NCBI GenBank assembly: GCA_030068145.1
Contig: JAPJBO010000151.1
Span: 1-64,000, forward strand
Reading direction: 5' to 3'
Source of the DNA: Diplonema papillatum
Taxonomy: Eukaryota; Euglenozoa; Diplonemea; Diplonemida; Diplonemidae
DNA: 64,000 nucleotides
Position 1 is the first letter of the stretch, and the number at the start of each line of letters is the position of its first letter. This document shows, in pieces, positions 43,263 to 53,624 of the stretch. The translations under genes and the position numbers were made by a program. The notes under the pieces are model-generated. The model was not told where the DNA came from and did not search any database. It worked only from the letters and a program-made list of their open reading frames with translations.

Positions 43263-43424
43263 GGGTATTGTCCAGAGGTTCCTGGGTTCCGTTTATGCGG
43301 GCATTTCGGTCAACGCTGTCGTTTCGTGGCTCAGGAGAGCTGACACACCTCCGCAACTTTGTCCAACGTATCCGCGGCTTGTATCACATGGGTCTGCACT
43401 CCAGCGCCCCCGCCTTCGCGCGCA

Positions 43425-43560
43425 CCCAAAATACTCGACGTAGCTGCTTCGACTCCGAATGGAAGGGGGGAAATATAGAGGTAAGGGGCAAATCCAATAC
43501 AAACACAAACTGATTTGTTCTTCGCTTACACCACCGTGTGTTGTTTTCTCACTCAGGACT
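43425..43560 (+). repeat. Dispersed repeat S7, copy 1
   Basis: AATACTCGACGTAGCTGCTT, GACTCCGAATGG and CTTCGCTTACACCACC. Found again at 47955-48060 and 63870-64000. Confidence 0.9.
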
Positions 43561-43718
43561 TTTGACCTGTTGTGTTTGTGTGATTTGTCGTGTAGGGGTA
43601 GACCCGCATGACCTCACGTCCGTTCAACACGTGGTTCGGTAGTTACAGCACTTGGGATCCCTTCTGTTCTTTGTCGGGCAGCATCGTCGAGCATTTCCTT
43701 TCAAGCTGGCGCTTATGT

Positions 43719-43839
<121 letters not shown>

Positions 43840-43844
43840 CGAGT

Positions 43845-45195
43845 TAGAGTGCAGGGACCATCTCTCCGAGGAGTATCCGGTCGCCCCACTACTATCCCGT
43901 ACTACTACGGCGGGCGCAAGTCGTTGCGCCGTGGGCGCGGAGCGAGCCGTGGCCCTGTCAAAGATGATTGTTGCACCGATGGTGGCGCAGCCGGGGGCGT
44001 TCTGACTGGCGGACGAGACCGCCTGGCAGGCGTGTGTTGGCACGTTGTTTCGCGGGCTCTCCTCCTTTTGGCAATAGCCCGCCCTATGGCGGCGGCTAGC
44101 ATCTTGACAGAGAATCTCAACTCCCACTGAACATAGGGTACGTCGTGCGGATATTCAGGCACGGCATCGTTCCAGCTGTTACGGGCGCAAATTGTTTCCA
44201 GCTTGCCCAACATCCACTCGGTCTTCCGTCCAGCCGCAAAGCGTGGGCGGTGGGTACAACCCGGCATAGCCGGCGCACCAAAACAGCGGAGGGAACAGAC
44301 CCCCTGCCGCCACTTCCCAGGGAAGGAGGCGACTCCTGAGTCGGCGCAGCACAGGTCGTTGATAGCTCGCATAAGGTACCCAATTTGCAGCCCCTTCTCG
44401 GCGAAGGTTCTCCCTGGGAGCTTCGAACGCGTAAATGCCTCAAAATCAAGCGCGAGTTCCACGCCTGTCGTCGGGAGAGGGTTGGAGCTGACCCATGATA
44501 GACTCCGCAGCCAGAAGACCAACGTCGCTGCGAAGCGGGTTCCGATGTTGGTCGTTAGCAACTTACGACTGTCCGTTGCTAAGTGTACGTCGTATTTCGT
44601 CGACGCACCTGAGGCGAGTTCCCAAGGGCGTGTTGCCGCAAGGCTCCGCTGCGCCTGCGCCATCTCGATTGAGATCGTACCGATCAGCCTCTGGATCTTC
44701 TCCAGGAGGTCAGGAGGGGTCCCGTAGGGGGGTATCCCTCTAATGCACAAGCACTGGGGCATGTCCCGGACCATCGCCTCAGCAATGCAAAACCGGGATC
44801 GCAGCTCGTTCCATCTACAACCTGGGCCCGGACATTGCCAGTAGTAATGCCACAGGGTCCCCGTCGCACCGCTGTCGCAGAACTCGCAGTCGCCGCTCCC
44901 CGAACCCCACTTCCTGCGGCACCATTCCCGTGAGTACACCGCTCCCCCAATACATCGACTGATCGCGGAACTCAATTTGTGGTCCGTCGCGCGGTTCAGC
45001 CAAAGCCGATTCATGGCACGTACGTCCACCCCTCCTTCGATTCCGTCAAATCCTTGTCTCTGTGTGGTCAAGTAACGCCACGCGCGCAGACGCAGGCCCT
45101 CACGAAAGAGGTGTGGGGCTTCTTTACCGAGTAGCGACACGGGAGTCCCGTCGAAAGACAGGGACTGGAAGCTGTGCTGCGTGAAAAAGATTCGT
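43845..45195 (-). mobile_element. LINE C, 5'-truncated copy
   Basis: The C-terminal ORF and a roughly 60-base 3' untranslated region ending at the (TC)n tract. A SINE-like S2 lies at its 5' limit. Partial copies at 12770, 22688 and 33705. Confidence 0.88.
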
Positions 45196-45200
45196 GTGGG
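43905..45200 (-). CDS. LINE C ORF2, C-terminal part
   Basis: About 430 open codons beginning within the region after RT. CEFCDSGATGTLWHYYWQCP is the counterpart of the LINE D zinc-finger-like motif (C-x2-C then His and Cys). WLRSLSW with VELALDFEAFT is the block shared with LINEs B and D. CFGAPAMPGCTHRPRFAAG and YVQWELRFSV match LINE D in order. The ORF then ends in a basic Pro/Arg-rich tail (RPRRNDLRPP-stop) without the Cys/His module or RNase H. The first Met of the open frame lies in neighbouring S2 sequence and is not a real start. Confidence 0.82.
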   Translation of the reverse strand, partial: PTRIFFTQHSFQSLSFDGTPVSLLGKEAPHLFREGLRLRAWRYLTTQRQGFDGIEGGVDVRAMNRLWLNRATDHKLSSAISRCIGGAVYSREWCRRKWGSGSGDCEFCDSGATGTLWHYYWQCPGPGCRWNELRSRFCIAEAMVRDMPQCLCIRGIPPYGTPPDLLEKIQRLIGTISIEMAQAQRSLAATRPWELASGASTKYDVHLATDSRKLLTTNIGTRFAATLVFWLRSLSWVSSNPLPTTGVELALDFEAFTRSKLPGRTFAEKGLQIGYLMRAINDLCCADSGVASFPGKWRQGVCSLRCFGAPAMPGCTHRPRFAAGRKTEWMLGKLETICARNSWNDAVPEYPHDVPYVQWELRFSVKMLAAAIGRAIAKRRRARETTCQHTPARRSRPPVRTPPAAPPSVQQSSLTGPRLAPRPRRNDLRPP

Positions 45201-45204
45201 CCCA

Positions 45205-45325
45205 TTGGCGCTTTCTTTTGTTTGTGCGCACCAGCGGAACTCACCTGCTTTGGTAAATTTCATGTAGTACGCTGCCAACTACGAATTCTTAGTCCCAACA
45301 ATTGCATTGTTAACACCCAAAAATA
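45205..45325 (+). mobile_element. SINE-like repeat S2, copy
   Basis: TTTGTGCGCACCAGCGGAAC, then CACCTGCTTTGG, CATGTAGTACGCTGCCAACT and an A-rich end after ATTGTTAACACC. Copies at 45592 and 48378 agree closely. Confidence 0.82.
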
Positions 45326-45384
45326 AAAACGGGGGAAAACGCCTCCTTTTGATGGGCGTGGTTAATGGCCCAAGCTATTTCCAC

Positions 45385-45465
45385 CACTGCCCTTCCTGTA
45401 CTCGGCGCCGCGCTCGGAGAGTTGCACACACCTGGTCCATGCCCTCGGGCACACCGTCCAGGGGG
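45385..45465 (-). pseudogene. Partial copy of the end of gene X exon 2
   Basis: Matches 45860-45940, including the GACCAG|GTGTGT donor, with a few differences. It lies downstream of the gene in its sense and has no continuation. Confidence 0.8.
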
Positions 45466-45591
45466 CTCTACCCCCACCCAGATGTTGACCCCCCGTTGAC
45501 TCCAGATTCGGGGTACCTTCATGCATGTGTTTCTCGCCACCTGGACAAGACCATACCCAGGCAACCAAAAAAAAATTAAGACGGCGCTTTG

Positions 45592-45705
45592 TTTCGTTTG
45601 TGCGCACCAGCGGAACTCACCTGCTTCGGTACGTTTCATGTAGTACGCTGCCAACTACTAGTTTTCAATCCAACACTGCATTGTTAACACAAAAAAAAAA
45701 AACGG
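45592..45705 (+). mobile_element. SINE-like repeat S2, copy
   Basis: Same boundaries as 45205-45325, ending in A11. Confidence 0.85.
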
Positions 45706-45906
45706 GAAAAACGCCCCGTGGATGGCCCACGTGAGACCGGTCCATCCCCTCTTGATAGACCGTGGTGGACCGTGATTTCACTGTGATGAACAGCGGCAGG
45801 CACTTCGATGCAGTTTCAAGAGATGGGGACGGACCGGCTCACCACGCTGTTTTCGACCGCTGCCCTTCCTGCACTCGGGGCCGCACTCGGAGAGTTGCAC
45901 ACACAC

Positions 45907-48755
45907 CTGGTCCATGCCCTCGGGCACGCCGTCGAGGATGGACTTCAGGTACTCGATGAGCTTGCGCTCGTGCTGCGCGGACGACGAGGCGATTTCGCGG
46001 TCGGCGGCGAGGATGGTGGCCATCGCTGCTCCGCCGTCGTCGAGGCCGCCGCGGGCGGCCTGCCGGATGGCCACGCGCACCTCGTGCGGCTTCACGTGCG
46101 GCGCGAGCCTGTGCGCCTCGATTTCGTCTTCGCTGAGCTGGAAGACCCAGAAGGTGTCGGCGTTGGCCTTGAGGTACTGGTGCCAGCTGCTCTGGTACTT
46201 GTCGACGACGACCGCCTTGTACTGGGGCAGGTGCTTGCTGTAGTTCTGGGTCAGCGCCGACGGAAGGGAGCCGGCTCCTGGGTTCAGGGTTTGGCTGCGG
46301 AAGATGCCGACGACGTCTGCCGTGAACTTGAGCTCGTTGGTGTCGAGAGCCTCGGGCGCCTCGAACGCGTAGACGTCGACGATCTGCGGTATGAACGGCA
46401 GGCTCACCGCGCCGCTCACGTGGCTCGCGTCGCGCGTGATGAACCCCAGCAGCAGCGACGCCTCGCCGCCCGCCGCCGCCTCGCCGTCCTCCGACCGCGC
46501 CCGGAACGTGACTTCTATCTTGTACACCTTGTCAGCCCCCACTCGGCACGGGCACGACGCTGTCGTGTGCACCAGAACACCGTTGTTGCTCCCGTTGATC
46601 TGTGTGCGGAAGAAGTGTGAAAACGGGGGTTTGCCTGGAGGCTTTTCTGGATGTTATTCTGCATACTTTAAGAGTTAACGTTCGCTTGAGAAGAGAGAGG
46701 ATTTTAGACTGTCCGGGTATCTTCGTCGAATGGGTTCTTCTAATGCTAATACGTACTAGGGGAGCATGAATGGCTACTTTTAGCGACACTCGCGTTTTCG
46801 TTTTGCTTTTGGACGGATAAGCGAGTTTTTCCATATACTTATATTGGAGGCTCGCTGTAGTTCTGGGTCAGTGCTGACGGAAGGGAGCCGGCTCCTGGGT
46901 GCAGGGTTTGCCTGCGGAAGATGCCGCGACGTCTGTTGTCGTTGGTGTCAAGCGAGTCTCGGGCACCTCGAACGATGTCGACGATCTGCGTTATGAACGG
47001 CAGGCTCACTGCGCCGCTCACGTGGCTCGCGTCGCGCATGATGAACCCCAGCAGCAGCGACGCCTCGCCGCCCGCCGCCGCCTCGCCGTCCTCCGACCGC
47101 GCCCGGAACGTGACTTCTATCTTGTACACCTTGTCAGCCCCCACTCGGCACGGGCACGACGCTGTCGTGTGCACCAGAACACCGTTGTTGCTCCCGTTGA
47201 TCTGTGTGCGGAAGTCGAAGAAGTAAGAAGGGTTTTTCCTGGAGGCTTTTCATGTTATGCTGCAGATGCCTTCAGCGATATTCGTGTCTTCGTTTTGTTT
47301 GCATCCAAAAGTTTGGATATAAGCGAACCGAAAAACGGACGTTTGGATAAACGCGTTTTCCCCTCTATGTATAGTGGGCTGTAGTTCTGGGTCAGCGCCG
47401 ACGGAAGGGAGCCGGCTCCTGGGTTCAGGGTTTGGCTGCGGAAGGTGCCGACGACGTCTGCCGTGAACTTGAGCTCGTTGGTGTCGAGAGCCTAGATGTC
47501 GACGATCTGCGGGATGAACGGCAGGCTCACTGCGCCGCTCACGCGGCTCGGCGCGTGATGAAAATTGGCGCCAGTGTTTCGTCACCTGTGCTTCACCTAA
47601 ATACGTTCAGGCTCGAGACCCGAGGGACAACACTGGCTGGGCGAACACTTGCAGTACTCCACTGAGAGAATTTGCGTACAGCGGAAGTGCGGAAGTGCGC
47701 GTACGAACAATACACAGGTGGTGGGTCGTTTCTCCTAGCTCACCGTTGGAAAACTGCCCACCCTCCCTTTCCCCCCAAGAAGCTGTGAGCATCGCACACC
47801 TGGGGTCGAGGTGGACACAACCAAGATTGACCGAGATAAGAACCAACGCTAGCAATAGCAGCGGTGTGAAGATGAATCAATCGAGTGCAGCACACGACTT
47901 CAAGTCGGTGCAAACCCGCAAGAGCTTCTGCCCAGCACCGCAGTTTCAACACAAAAATACTCGACGTAGCTGCTTCGACTCCAATGGAAGGGAGGAAATA
48001 TAGAGGTAAGGGGCAAATACAATACAAACACAATCTGATTTGTTCTTCGCTTACACCACCACCGAGGGACAACACTGGCTGGGCGAACACTTGCAGTACT
48101 CCACTGAGAGAATTTGCGTACAGAGGAAGTGCGGAAGTGCACGTACGGACAACACAGGTAGGGTCGTTTCTCTTGGCTAACCGTTGGAAAAATTGCGCAC
48201 CCTCCCTTTCCCCCAAGAAGCTGTGAGCATCGCACACCTGGATATAATTGACCGGGATAAGAATCAACGCTGGCAATAGCAGCGGTGTGTGGACGAAATA
48301 GGTCAATCGAGTGATAGCTCACGACTTCAAGTCGGTGCAAACCCGCAAGAGCTTCTGCCCAGTACCAACAACGCATTTTTGTTTGTGCGCACTAGCGAAA
48401 CTCACCTGCTTTGGTAAGTTTCATGTAGTACGCTGCCAATTACTATTTCTTAGTACCAACAATGCATTGTTAACACAAAAAAAGACAGCGAAGAGAAGCT
48501 GCTGAGAACCTCGCGTACCTGGATGGGGAACATGCGCTCGGACGTGACGCCGCCGAGCACGGCGTTAATCGCCATTTTCCCGTTGAGGATCACCGTCACG
48601 AACGGAGCCGACGGCCGCGGGTGAATGATGGGGCCCCACGCACCCGCGCCGCTGTTGCGATTGCTGTAGAGCGTCGTCTTTTCGGCCTCCGGCGTCCCGC
48701 TTTCGGAATTGAACTCTTGCTGGAACCTTTGGATGCCAGGGCCGAGCGAGTCCAT
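45907..48755 (-). CDS. Gene X: two-exon gene of unknown function (3' end not found)
   Basis: Exon 1 (48519-48755, 79 codons) starts MDSLGPGIQRFQQEFNSESG and ends at FPIQ with donor CCAG|GTACGC. Exon 2 (45907-46599, 231 codons) follows acceptor GCACACAG|ATCAACG and begins INGSNNGVLVHTT. Both junctions are phase 0. It ends at a donor-like GACCAG|GTGTGT after SILDGVPEGMDQ, so a third exon is likely, but none was identified. The protein looks soluble: ILNGKMAINAVLGGVTSERM in exon 1, a beta-rich VYKIEVTFRARSED with LLLGFITRD in exon 2, and an amphipathic charged C-terminal part. I do not recognise the family. The 1.9-kb intron holds two partial copies of exon 2, a 440-bp tandem duplication and an S2 retroposon. 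Clean frames and splice sites support a functional gene. Confidence 0.7.
46850..47212 (-). pseudogene. Partial copy of gene X exon 2, inside the intron
   Basis: Covers the acceptor and about the first 105 codons of exon 2 with several deletions. One frame remains open from HTTASCPCRVGADKVYKIEV to PSALTQNYS despite them. It lacks the rest of exon 2 and a donor, so it is a truncated duplicate, though splicing to it cannot be excluded. Confidence 0.85.
47379..47560 (-). pseudogene. Second partial copy of gene X exon 2, inside the intron
   Basis: Matches about 46210-46440 of exon 2 with larger deletions and no open frame. Confidence 0.85.
47617..48375. repeat. Tandem duplication of about 440 bp including repeat S7
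   Basis: CGAGGGACAACACTGGCTGG through CGCAAGAGCTTCTGCCCAG occurs at 47617-47940 and 48061-48362, separated by S7 (47955-48060). It lies within the gene X intron. Confidence 0.9.
48378..48485 (+). mobile_element. SINE-like repeat S2, copy
   Basis: TTTGTGCGCACTAGCGAAAC through GCATTGTTAACACAAAAAAA, antisense within the intron just downstream of gene X exon 1. Confidence 0.85.
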
Positions 48756-49150
48756 TGTGGAGAACAAAGGGGGGGTTGGGGGGAGAGGGGAAGAGAGGGG
48801 AAGCGGGCGGTCAGGGTTGAGTTGTGTATCGTATTTGTTTTTTTGGTCTCTTTCGGTTTGTTTCAAGCGTTTCGTGTGGTTTTAGAACTTCAGTGTTTAG
48901 GGTCTCTGGTTGACCATTGAGGCTGGGAGGCGGGCGGTAAGAAGAGTATCGGCGGCTACCTTTGTTGTTGATCATTGGTGGTGTCGGCCATTATCCACAT
49001 GCCGTAATTCCCCAAAAAAAACGGGTTGGGTATCCCTGAGGGTTTACCCGGCTCGGTTGCTTTAGCGTTTGTTGTGGGGTTCTTTTTGTTTCGTTTGCGA
49101 CTTCAACTCACTTTGCGGCGGACCTGCGCGACCGGCGGCCTGGCCAGTAC

Positions 49151-49340
49151 TGCAAACGAGGCCACCACCACCGCTACCAGGTATTGCAACGACGCGAGCA
49201 ACTGCGCCGCGGAAAGCGCGAGGATTCGCCAGCGCCTGGGTGCAAACGAGGCCACCACCACCGCTACCAGGTATTGCAACGACGCGAGCAACAGCGCCGC
49301 GGAAAGCGCGAGGATTCGCCAGCGCCTGGCGCACACGGGG
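49151..49340. repeat. 90-bp tandem duplication
   Basis: Two units beginning TGCAAACGAGGCCACCACCA with a single visible difference (TGC/AGC). The length keeps frame, and both strands are open across it, but no protein family is evident. From 48760 to 49150 no feature is supported. Confidence 0.93.
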
Positions 49341-49625
49341 CTGAATCGAAGGAACAGGTGGGACGAGCGCCACTAGGACGCCGCAGCAAAGCAGCGCGAC
49401 CGGCGACCGACCACAGAGCAAAGCCCAACCACGCCTCGAGGAGAACACACGAAAGTGCAGCAAACTCCACCCCGGAACGCGGCCGGGCGGGCCCCGGCCC
49501 CGCCAATTACGCCATCACCAGCAAGGAAGGCATCAGCGCCGGTAAAGCGAAGACGAGAGACGACGACCCCCCCAACGGAAGAAGAAGTGCCCAGCGCCGC
49601 CCGTAAAGGTGAAGGCAAATGGCCG

Positions 49626-49765
49626 CAAAGCATGCAAACCGGCAAGGAAGGGAAGAGTCGCAAAGCATGCAAACCGGCAAGGAAGGGAAGAGTCGCAAAG
49701 CATGCAAACCGGCAAGGAAGGGAAGAGTCGCAAAGCATGCAAACCGGCAAGGAAGGGAAGAGTCG
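49626..49765. repeat. 35-bp tandem repeat, four identical units
   Basis: CAAAGCATGCAAACCGGCAA plus GGAAGGGAAGAGTCG, four times. All three plus-strand frames are open through it, giving Lys/Arg-rich repeats followed in one frame by KRPREDDDSNECKRQK. Confidence 0.95.
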
Positions 49766-50029
49766 CAAAGCGACCGCGCGAGGATGATGATTCGAATGAG
49801 TGCAAACGCCAGAAGCACGACACGGTACGGTCGAAGAGGTAGTCATCCAGTGGCTAATGCAGGCCATCGCTACAGATATTCTGCATTCTAACTTCAAACA
49901 CTTTGCGTACTTCGCAGAATCGCGGCCCTGGTGCTTGTCCGTGCCTTGGGGTGCACAATACTCAGCTCGACACCTAGATGCCGCTGGCATAGGAGGCTGC
50001 AGGACCGTCACTGGTGCAGACACGGAGGT

Positions 50030-50150
50030 GACTACCTGGGACACCCCCTGTGTCCCAGGTTTTACCCGGTCTGTCATTTACCCGTTCCAGCTCTAGTCTA
50101 CTTTAACAGTATTTCAATTACGGTATCTTACATATATCCGTATGACCGTG
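50030..50150 (+). repeat. End of the inverted-repeat element seen at 32255-32790
   Basis: GTGTCCCAGGTTTTACCCGG, CATTTACCCGTTCCAGC and AATTACGGTATCTTAC match the right arm at 32690-32780. Confidence 0.75.
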
Positions 50151-50279
50151 TACTTTTGGTGCGGCTTATGGTATGCGCAGGTAGAGTATCCTGTAACCAT
50201 ATCGTGGGTTTGGGTGCTACAACTATTGTGTAGCAGGACAAATCGATTTTCGTTGGGACGAATCTTTAGCTTTAGCCGG

Positions 50280-50415
50280 GGAACCGTTGCGGGTACAAGA
50301 ACGTGCTAGGGGTGGTTATGTGCTTGCGGGTAAAAGAACGTGCTTGGGTGGCTATGTGTGCTTGCGGGTACAAGAACGTGCTTGGGGTGGTTATGTGCTC
50401 AACACCGCACTGGTT
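50280..50415 (+). repeat. Short tandem copies of the R1 start
   Basis: Three diverged copies of GGGTACAAGAACGTGCTTGG then GGTTATGTGCT; the last continues CAACACCGCACTGG as in R1. From 50416 to 50800 nothing else is recognised. Confidence 0.75.
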
Positions 50416-50837
50416 CTATGAGAGGGCAGCATGCGTGGCTATAGCGAACTACGAGCAGCCACACCTCAACTTATGTTGCTGATACGTCGTATCACCCGCG
50501 CTTGACCTATTCCCTCAGCGTTGCCTTTCAGGGCACTGAGCAGACGAAATGCTGCGGTTTGATCAACCCCTACTGGGTTCCTCGTGTTCGTAACAGTTCC
50601 AAGCTGACACTGATAAGCGGCAGGCAATTCGAGTGCAGTTGCATTGTCTCGACATCGACTGTAAAACCCCCACCGATCCCTACCTCGTGTAACCACCACC
50701 CTCAAGAACACGCAGTGCACAAAGGATATCTTCCCATATTGACGAAGGTCACCCGGAGAACACTCCAGGTTTTTAAGTGAGCTTTCACTCTAAAAAAGCC
50801 TGCCACCTACATGGAACTGGCTTAATAATGGGGTTCG

Positions 50838-50917
50838 AGACTTGCATGGCTTCATCCTTGAAACAAGCATATGATAAGATGGGGTTTGGCATGACGACTG
50901 GCAGGATCAACCAGGTT
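50838..50917 (-). rRNA. Small-subunit rRNA 5'-end fragment
   Basis: Read on the minus strand it starts ACCTGGTTGATCCTGCCAGT, the near-universal first bases of eukaryotic SSU rRNA. It continues, after an extra stretch of about 20 bases, TCATATGCTTGTTTCAAGGA then TGAAGCCATGCAAGTCTC. The match fades near 50838 and no further rRNA follows, so this is a dispersed fragment, not a working gene. TTTCAAGGA in place of TCTCAAAGA is, as I recall, typical of Euglenozoa. Confidence 0.8.
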
Positions 50918-50929
50918 TCTTGTCACTCT

Positions 50930-51715
50930 AACCGGACTGGACCGAGGAAAATCTGAAGAATCAGAGATTCCCCGATTTACCTGGAGATTGTGTTGTGTCA
51001 AGCCTAGATTGATGCATTGATTGTTCCATTCATTCTTCAGCTTTCAACGGGCTGCGCTTGTTTAACTGGGCGTGCCGAGAAACGGAAGGGGGGAAGGTCG
51101 TCGCGATTGGGAATGCGCCAGCCAAGCCAAGAGCAAAGAAGGGGAGAAGCGTGCTGGGTCGAAGACGGCTGGTCCAACACCCCGGCTCACACAAAGGGGC
51201 GAGCCCGGCCTCGTATAAGCTTGAGGAAACAAAGCCAAGCCGCAAACAATAAGAGCGCCTGCCTTCCGGGTGCACGCCTACCACCCGCTTTTGCGGGTGT
51301 GGCTCGGGCATACCCGCTCTAACCTCAGCTTTTTGGACGCCGGACCCCCACCCTGTGTGGACCAGCGAGCGCTCAATAAAATTATCAAACTGCAGTGGTG
51401 TCTGTTACGCACCTGCTATCCTTTAATTCTGTCGGTTTCTTTTTTTTTTTTCAGCGTTTATTGCAGCATACTAGCTCTGACCTCGACCCCCGAGCCCAGA
51501 ACTGGTAAACTGGTCTGTATCCAAATTTTGTGCACAGGGGTGTTGCAGGGGGGCAGCCACCCCCGTTCGGCAACGAATGCCTGCAGAGCGAAGTCGTACC
51601 GGATAGCGGTGGACAGAGAACGAAGAAAGTCATACGCCTGCTACGGGAAACAAAGGGACGAGCGGGCCAACAACAGCGTCAATGAAGGGCCAATTGCAGC
51701 AGCCTTGGGTTAGTC
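50930..51715. other. Stretch without a recognised gene
   Basis: Short overlapping ORFs only. A GGGTGTGGCTCGGGCATACC segment at 51290 recalls the interior of the foldback at 10735. Confidence 0.4.
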
Positions 51716-51716
51716 A

Positions 51717-52967
51717 TCATATTTTTGCGCATGACCCCCACTTTGTCGACGCACGTTTTTCAGACTCCGGCCGCGTGGCGAAGTTCAGCGTTCTTGGGCT
51801 CGCAATCCACGCATTGAGGTACGCCTCCATAGCGCTCCTCGGGATGCCGCTGCCACGTTCATACGGCACGTCGGTCAGCGTCTGCTCGTGAAGCCTCTTC
51901 CTGGCTTTTGTCAACACCCTTTTCATGTTTGAAAAGACACGCTCGACCGATGCTGTCCCCATTGGCAGGACAACAGCAATGGCAAACAGATTGTTTGTCT
52001 CTGGAAATGCCGTCGAAAGGTTCGATGACTTCAGCAGCCCCAGCATGACGTCTTCCAATGACGCCCATTGCTGCCGCACGATCTCCGCGCAGAACGGCTC
52101 GAGTTCGTGGAGCAGAGCAGTCCGACGGTTCTCGGAAAGAAAGGGGCCACAAGCGACTATGTCAGTTTTTTCTTCCGAACAGTTCTTGGAAGTATGCGGC
52201 CCGGAGCAGTGGGCGAGAATGTGCCCCAGCTCCTTTTTGGCAGCAACCAAGTCGATCTTCCCGTTGGCGAATGTTGGGCCCTTGGGATCGTAGAGCGAGA
52301 ACGCCTGCAGGCAAGCTGACGTTCCCAACTCTTCATCGAAGGCCTTTGCCAGAGCCTTGAGGTATGGCACTGCAACGCTGTGGTGCCACGTCGTCAGCTC
52401 TTCGTGTGTCGCCCACGGTTGCTGAAAGATGCCTGTTGTTGCTGCGTTGAGGACCATGTGGCAGTTGAAGTACTTCGTATACTGCTTTGGTTCATTGGCG
52501 ATGTCCAAGATCTTTTTCTTGTAGTGCCCCTTCGGAGACACAACTTGCGCGAAGAACGACGAAGCCTTCTGCAGAGCTGACGAGAAGTGCGCAACAACTG
52601 GGAGGGTGACCTCGTAAAGAAACAACGCGAACATCGGCCCCTTCTTCTGCATGTGCTCAGACACTTCTCTCGCCGCCTCATTGTCTTCAGAAAGAGCGGT
52701 AGCGGTTGCATTGTGTAGCAGCGCAAACATGTCGGTCGATGTGCTTCTCCGCATTGGTGCCACACTGTGGCACCCGGTGGTTGAACACGGTGGTAGTACA
52801 CTGTGGTCACTGTGGTACCCCGTGGTGCAAGGTGGTAGTACTCTGTGGTACCCTGTACACACTGTAGTACACAGTGTGTAGTACACTGTGGGTAGCCGGT
52901 TCCTCAGGGAAAATAATAATAGCTGAGATTTTTTTTTTTTTTTGATCCAGACCAGTTTCCAGACCAA
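51717..52967 (-). pseudogene. hAT-family transposase, N-terminally truncated
   Basis: An open frame of about 416 codons, of which the last 340 or so look like transposase. The C-terminus carries the hAT dimerisation signature LPMGTASVERVFSNMKRVLT followed by KARKRLHEQTL. Upstream are KASSFFAQVV, YTKYFNCHMVLN and TTWHHSVAVPYLKAL, as expected of the RNase H-like fold region. The N-terminal BED finger and the first catalytic Asp region are not found: the sequence above 52760 is a low-complexity GTGGTAC repeat. No terminal inverted repeats or target duplication could be assigned. Probably a dead or domesticated fragment. Confidence 0.75.
52755..52890. repeat. Low-complexity GTGGTACCC/GTAGTACAC tract
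   Basis: Irregular repeats of TGTGGTACCC- and GTAGTACACTGTG-like words, including local inverted copies. Confidence 0.8.
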
Positions 52968-53127
52968 CTCTGGTCTGGCGACCAGCTGACCCCCCCCAAG
53001 CTAGTAGGCTGGTTTATTGTGCTCGTGCATTTTTTTTGAGACCACTGTCCAGTATCAGCGGGAATTCTTCTCATTTCGAAGGGCTAGCAAACTCTTGACG
53101 ATGGTTGCCGGGCGGCTTTCTGTGAGT

Positions 53128-53262
53128 GCAACTGCTACACGGGAACCAGGCGTCACGTGTTCGGTGCCACTGCAGAGCCACGGGTCTACGGGTCAAGCTG
53201 CTACCGTTGTCCCAAACCGAAGGGTCAAGGCGTGGGCGTAACCTTGGGACGTGGCGCTTGCA
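53128..53262 (+). repeat. Dispersed repeat S8, copy 3
   Basis: CTGCAGAGCCACGGGTCTAC and GGGTCAAGCTGCTAC resemble the first part of 37073-37310. Confidence 0.65.
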
Positions 53263-53564
53263 ACGGTCGATCCCACTACGGGAGTAGAGCAGACGGGGCT
53301 GTGCACTGGCACTTCTCACTCTTGTGTGGAAAGAAGGTTGAAGCGTGGCTAAAGATAAAGCTGAGGGGGTAATCTCAGGGCCGCCTCGGGCCTTTTGCTA
53401 CGTGACACCGGATGGGTCACTCTTGGCGCGCTTCCGTCGTGGTGCGGCTCGCGACGGCTGCATCTGCTGCTGGTAGCTTGTGACAAGTTCGTAGTCAGAT
53501 CCGGAATCGGAGTCCTTGTTCTCTCGCTTCCGGCGAGCGGCACGGCGAGGCCTTTGAGATTTCA

Positions 53565-53620
53565 CAACTGGCAGCCTCCTCAAGTATTTCCTACAAAAGC
53601 AAATGCTTGTACAAATAAAA
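53565..53620 (+). mobile_element. SINE-like retroposon S1, 3' end only
   Basis: CAACTGGCAGCCTCCTCAAG through AAGCAAATGCTTGTACAAAT. It marks the far end of the ferredoxin-copy array. Confidence 0.75.
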
Positions 53621-53624
53621 AAAT

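Noticed and set aside
50830..50850. GGGGTTCGAGAC as a possible tRNA T-arm or B-box
   Set aside because: No paired acceptor stem, D-arm or anticodon arm could be drawn around it, and it overlaps the rRNA fragment.
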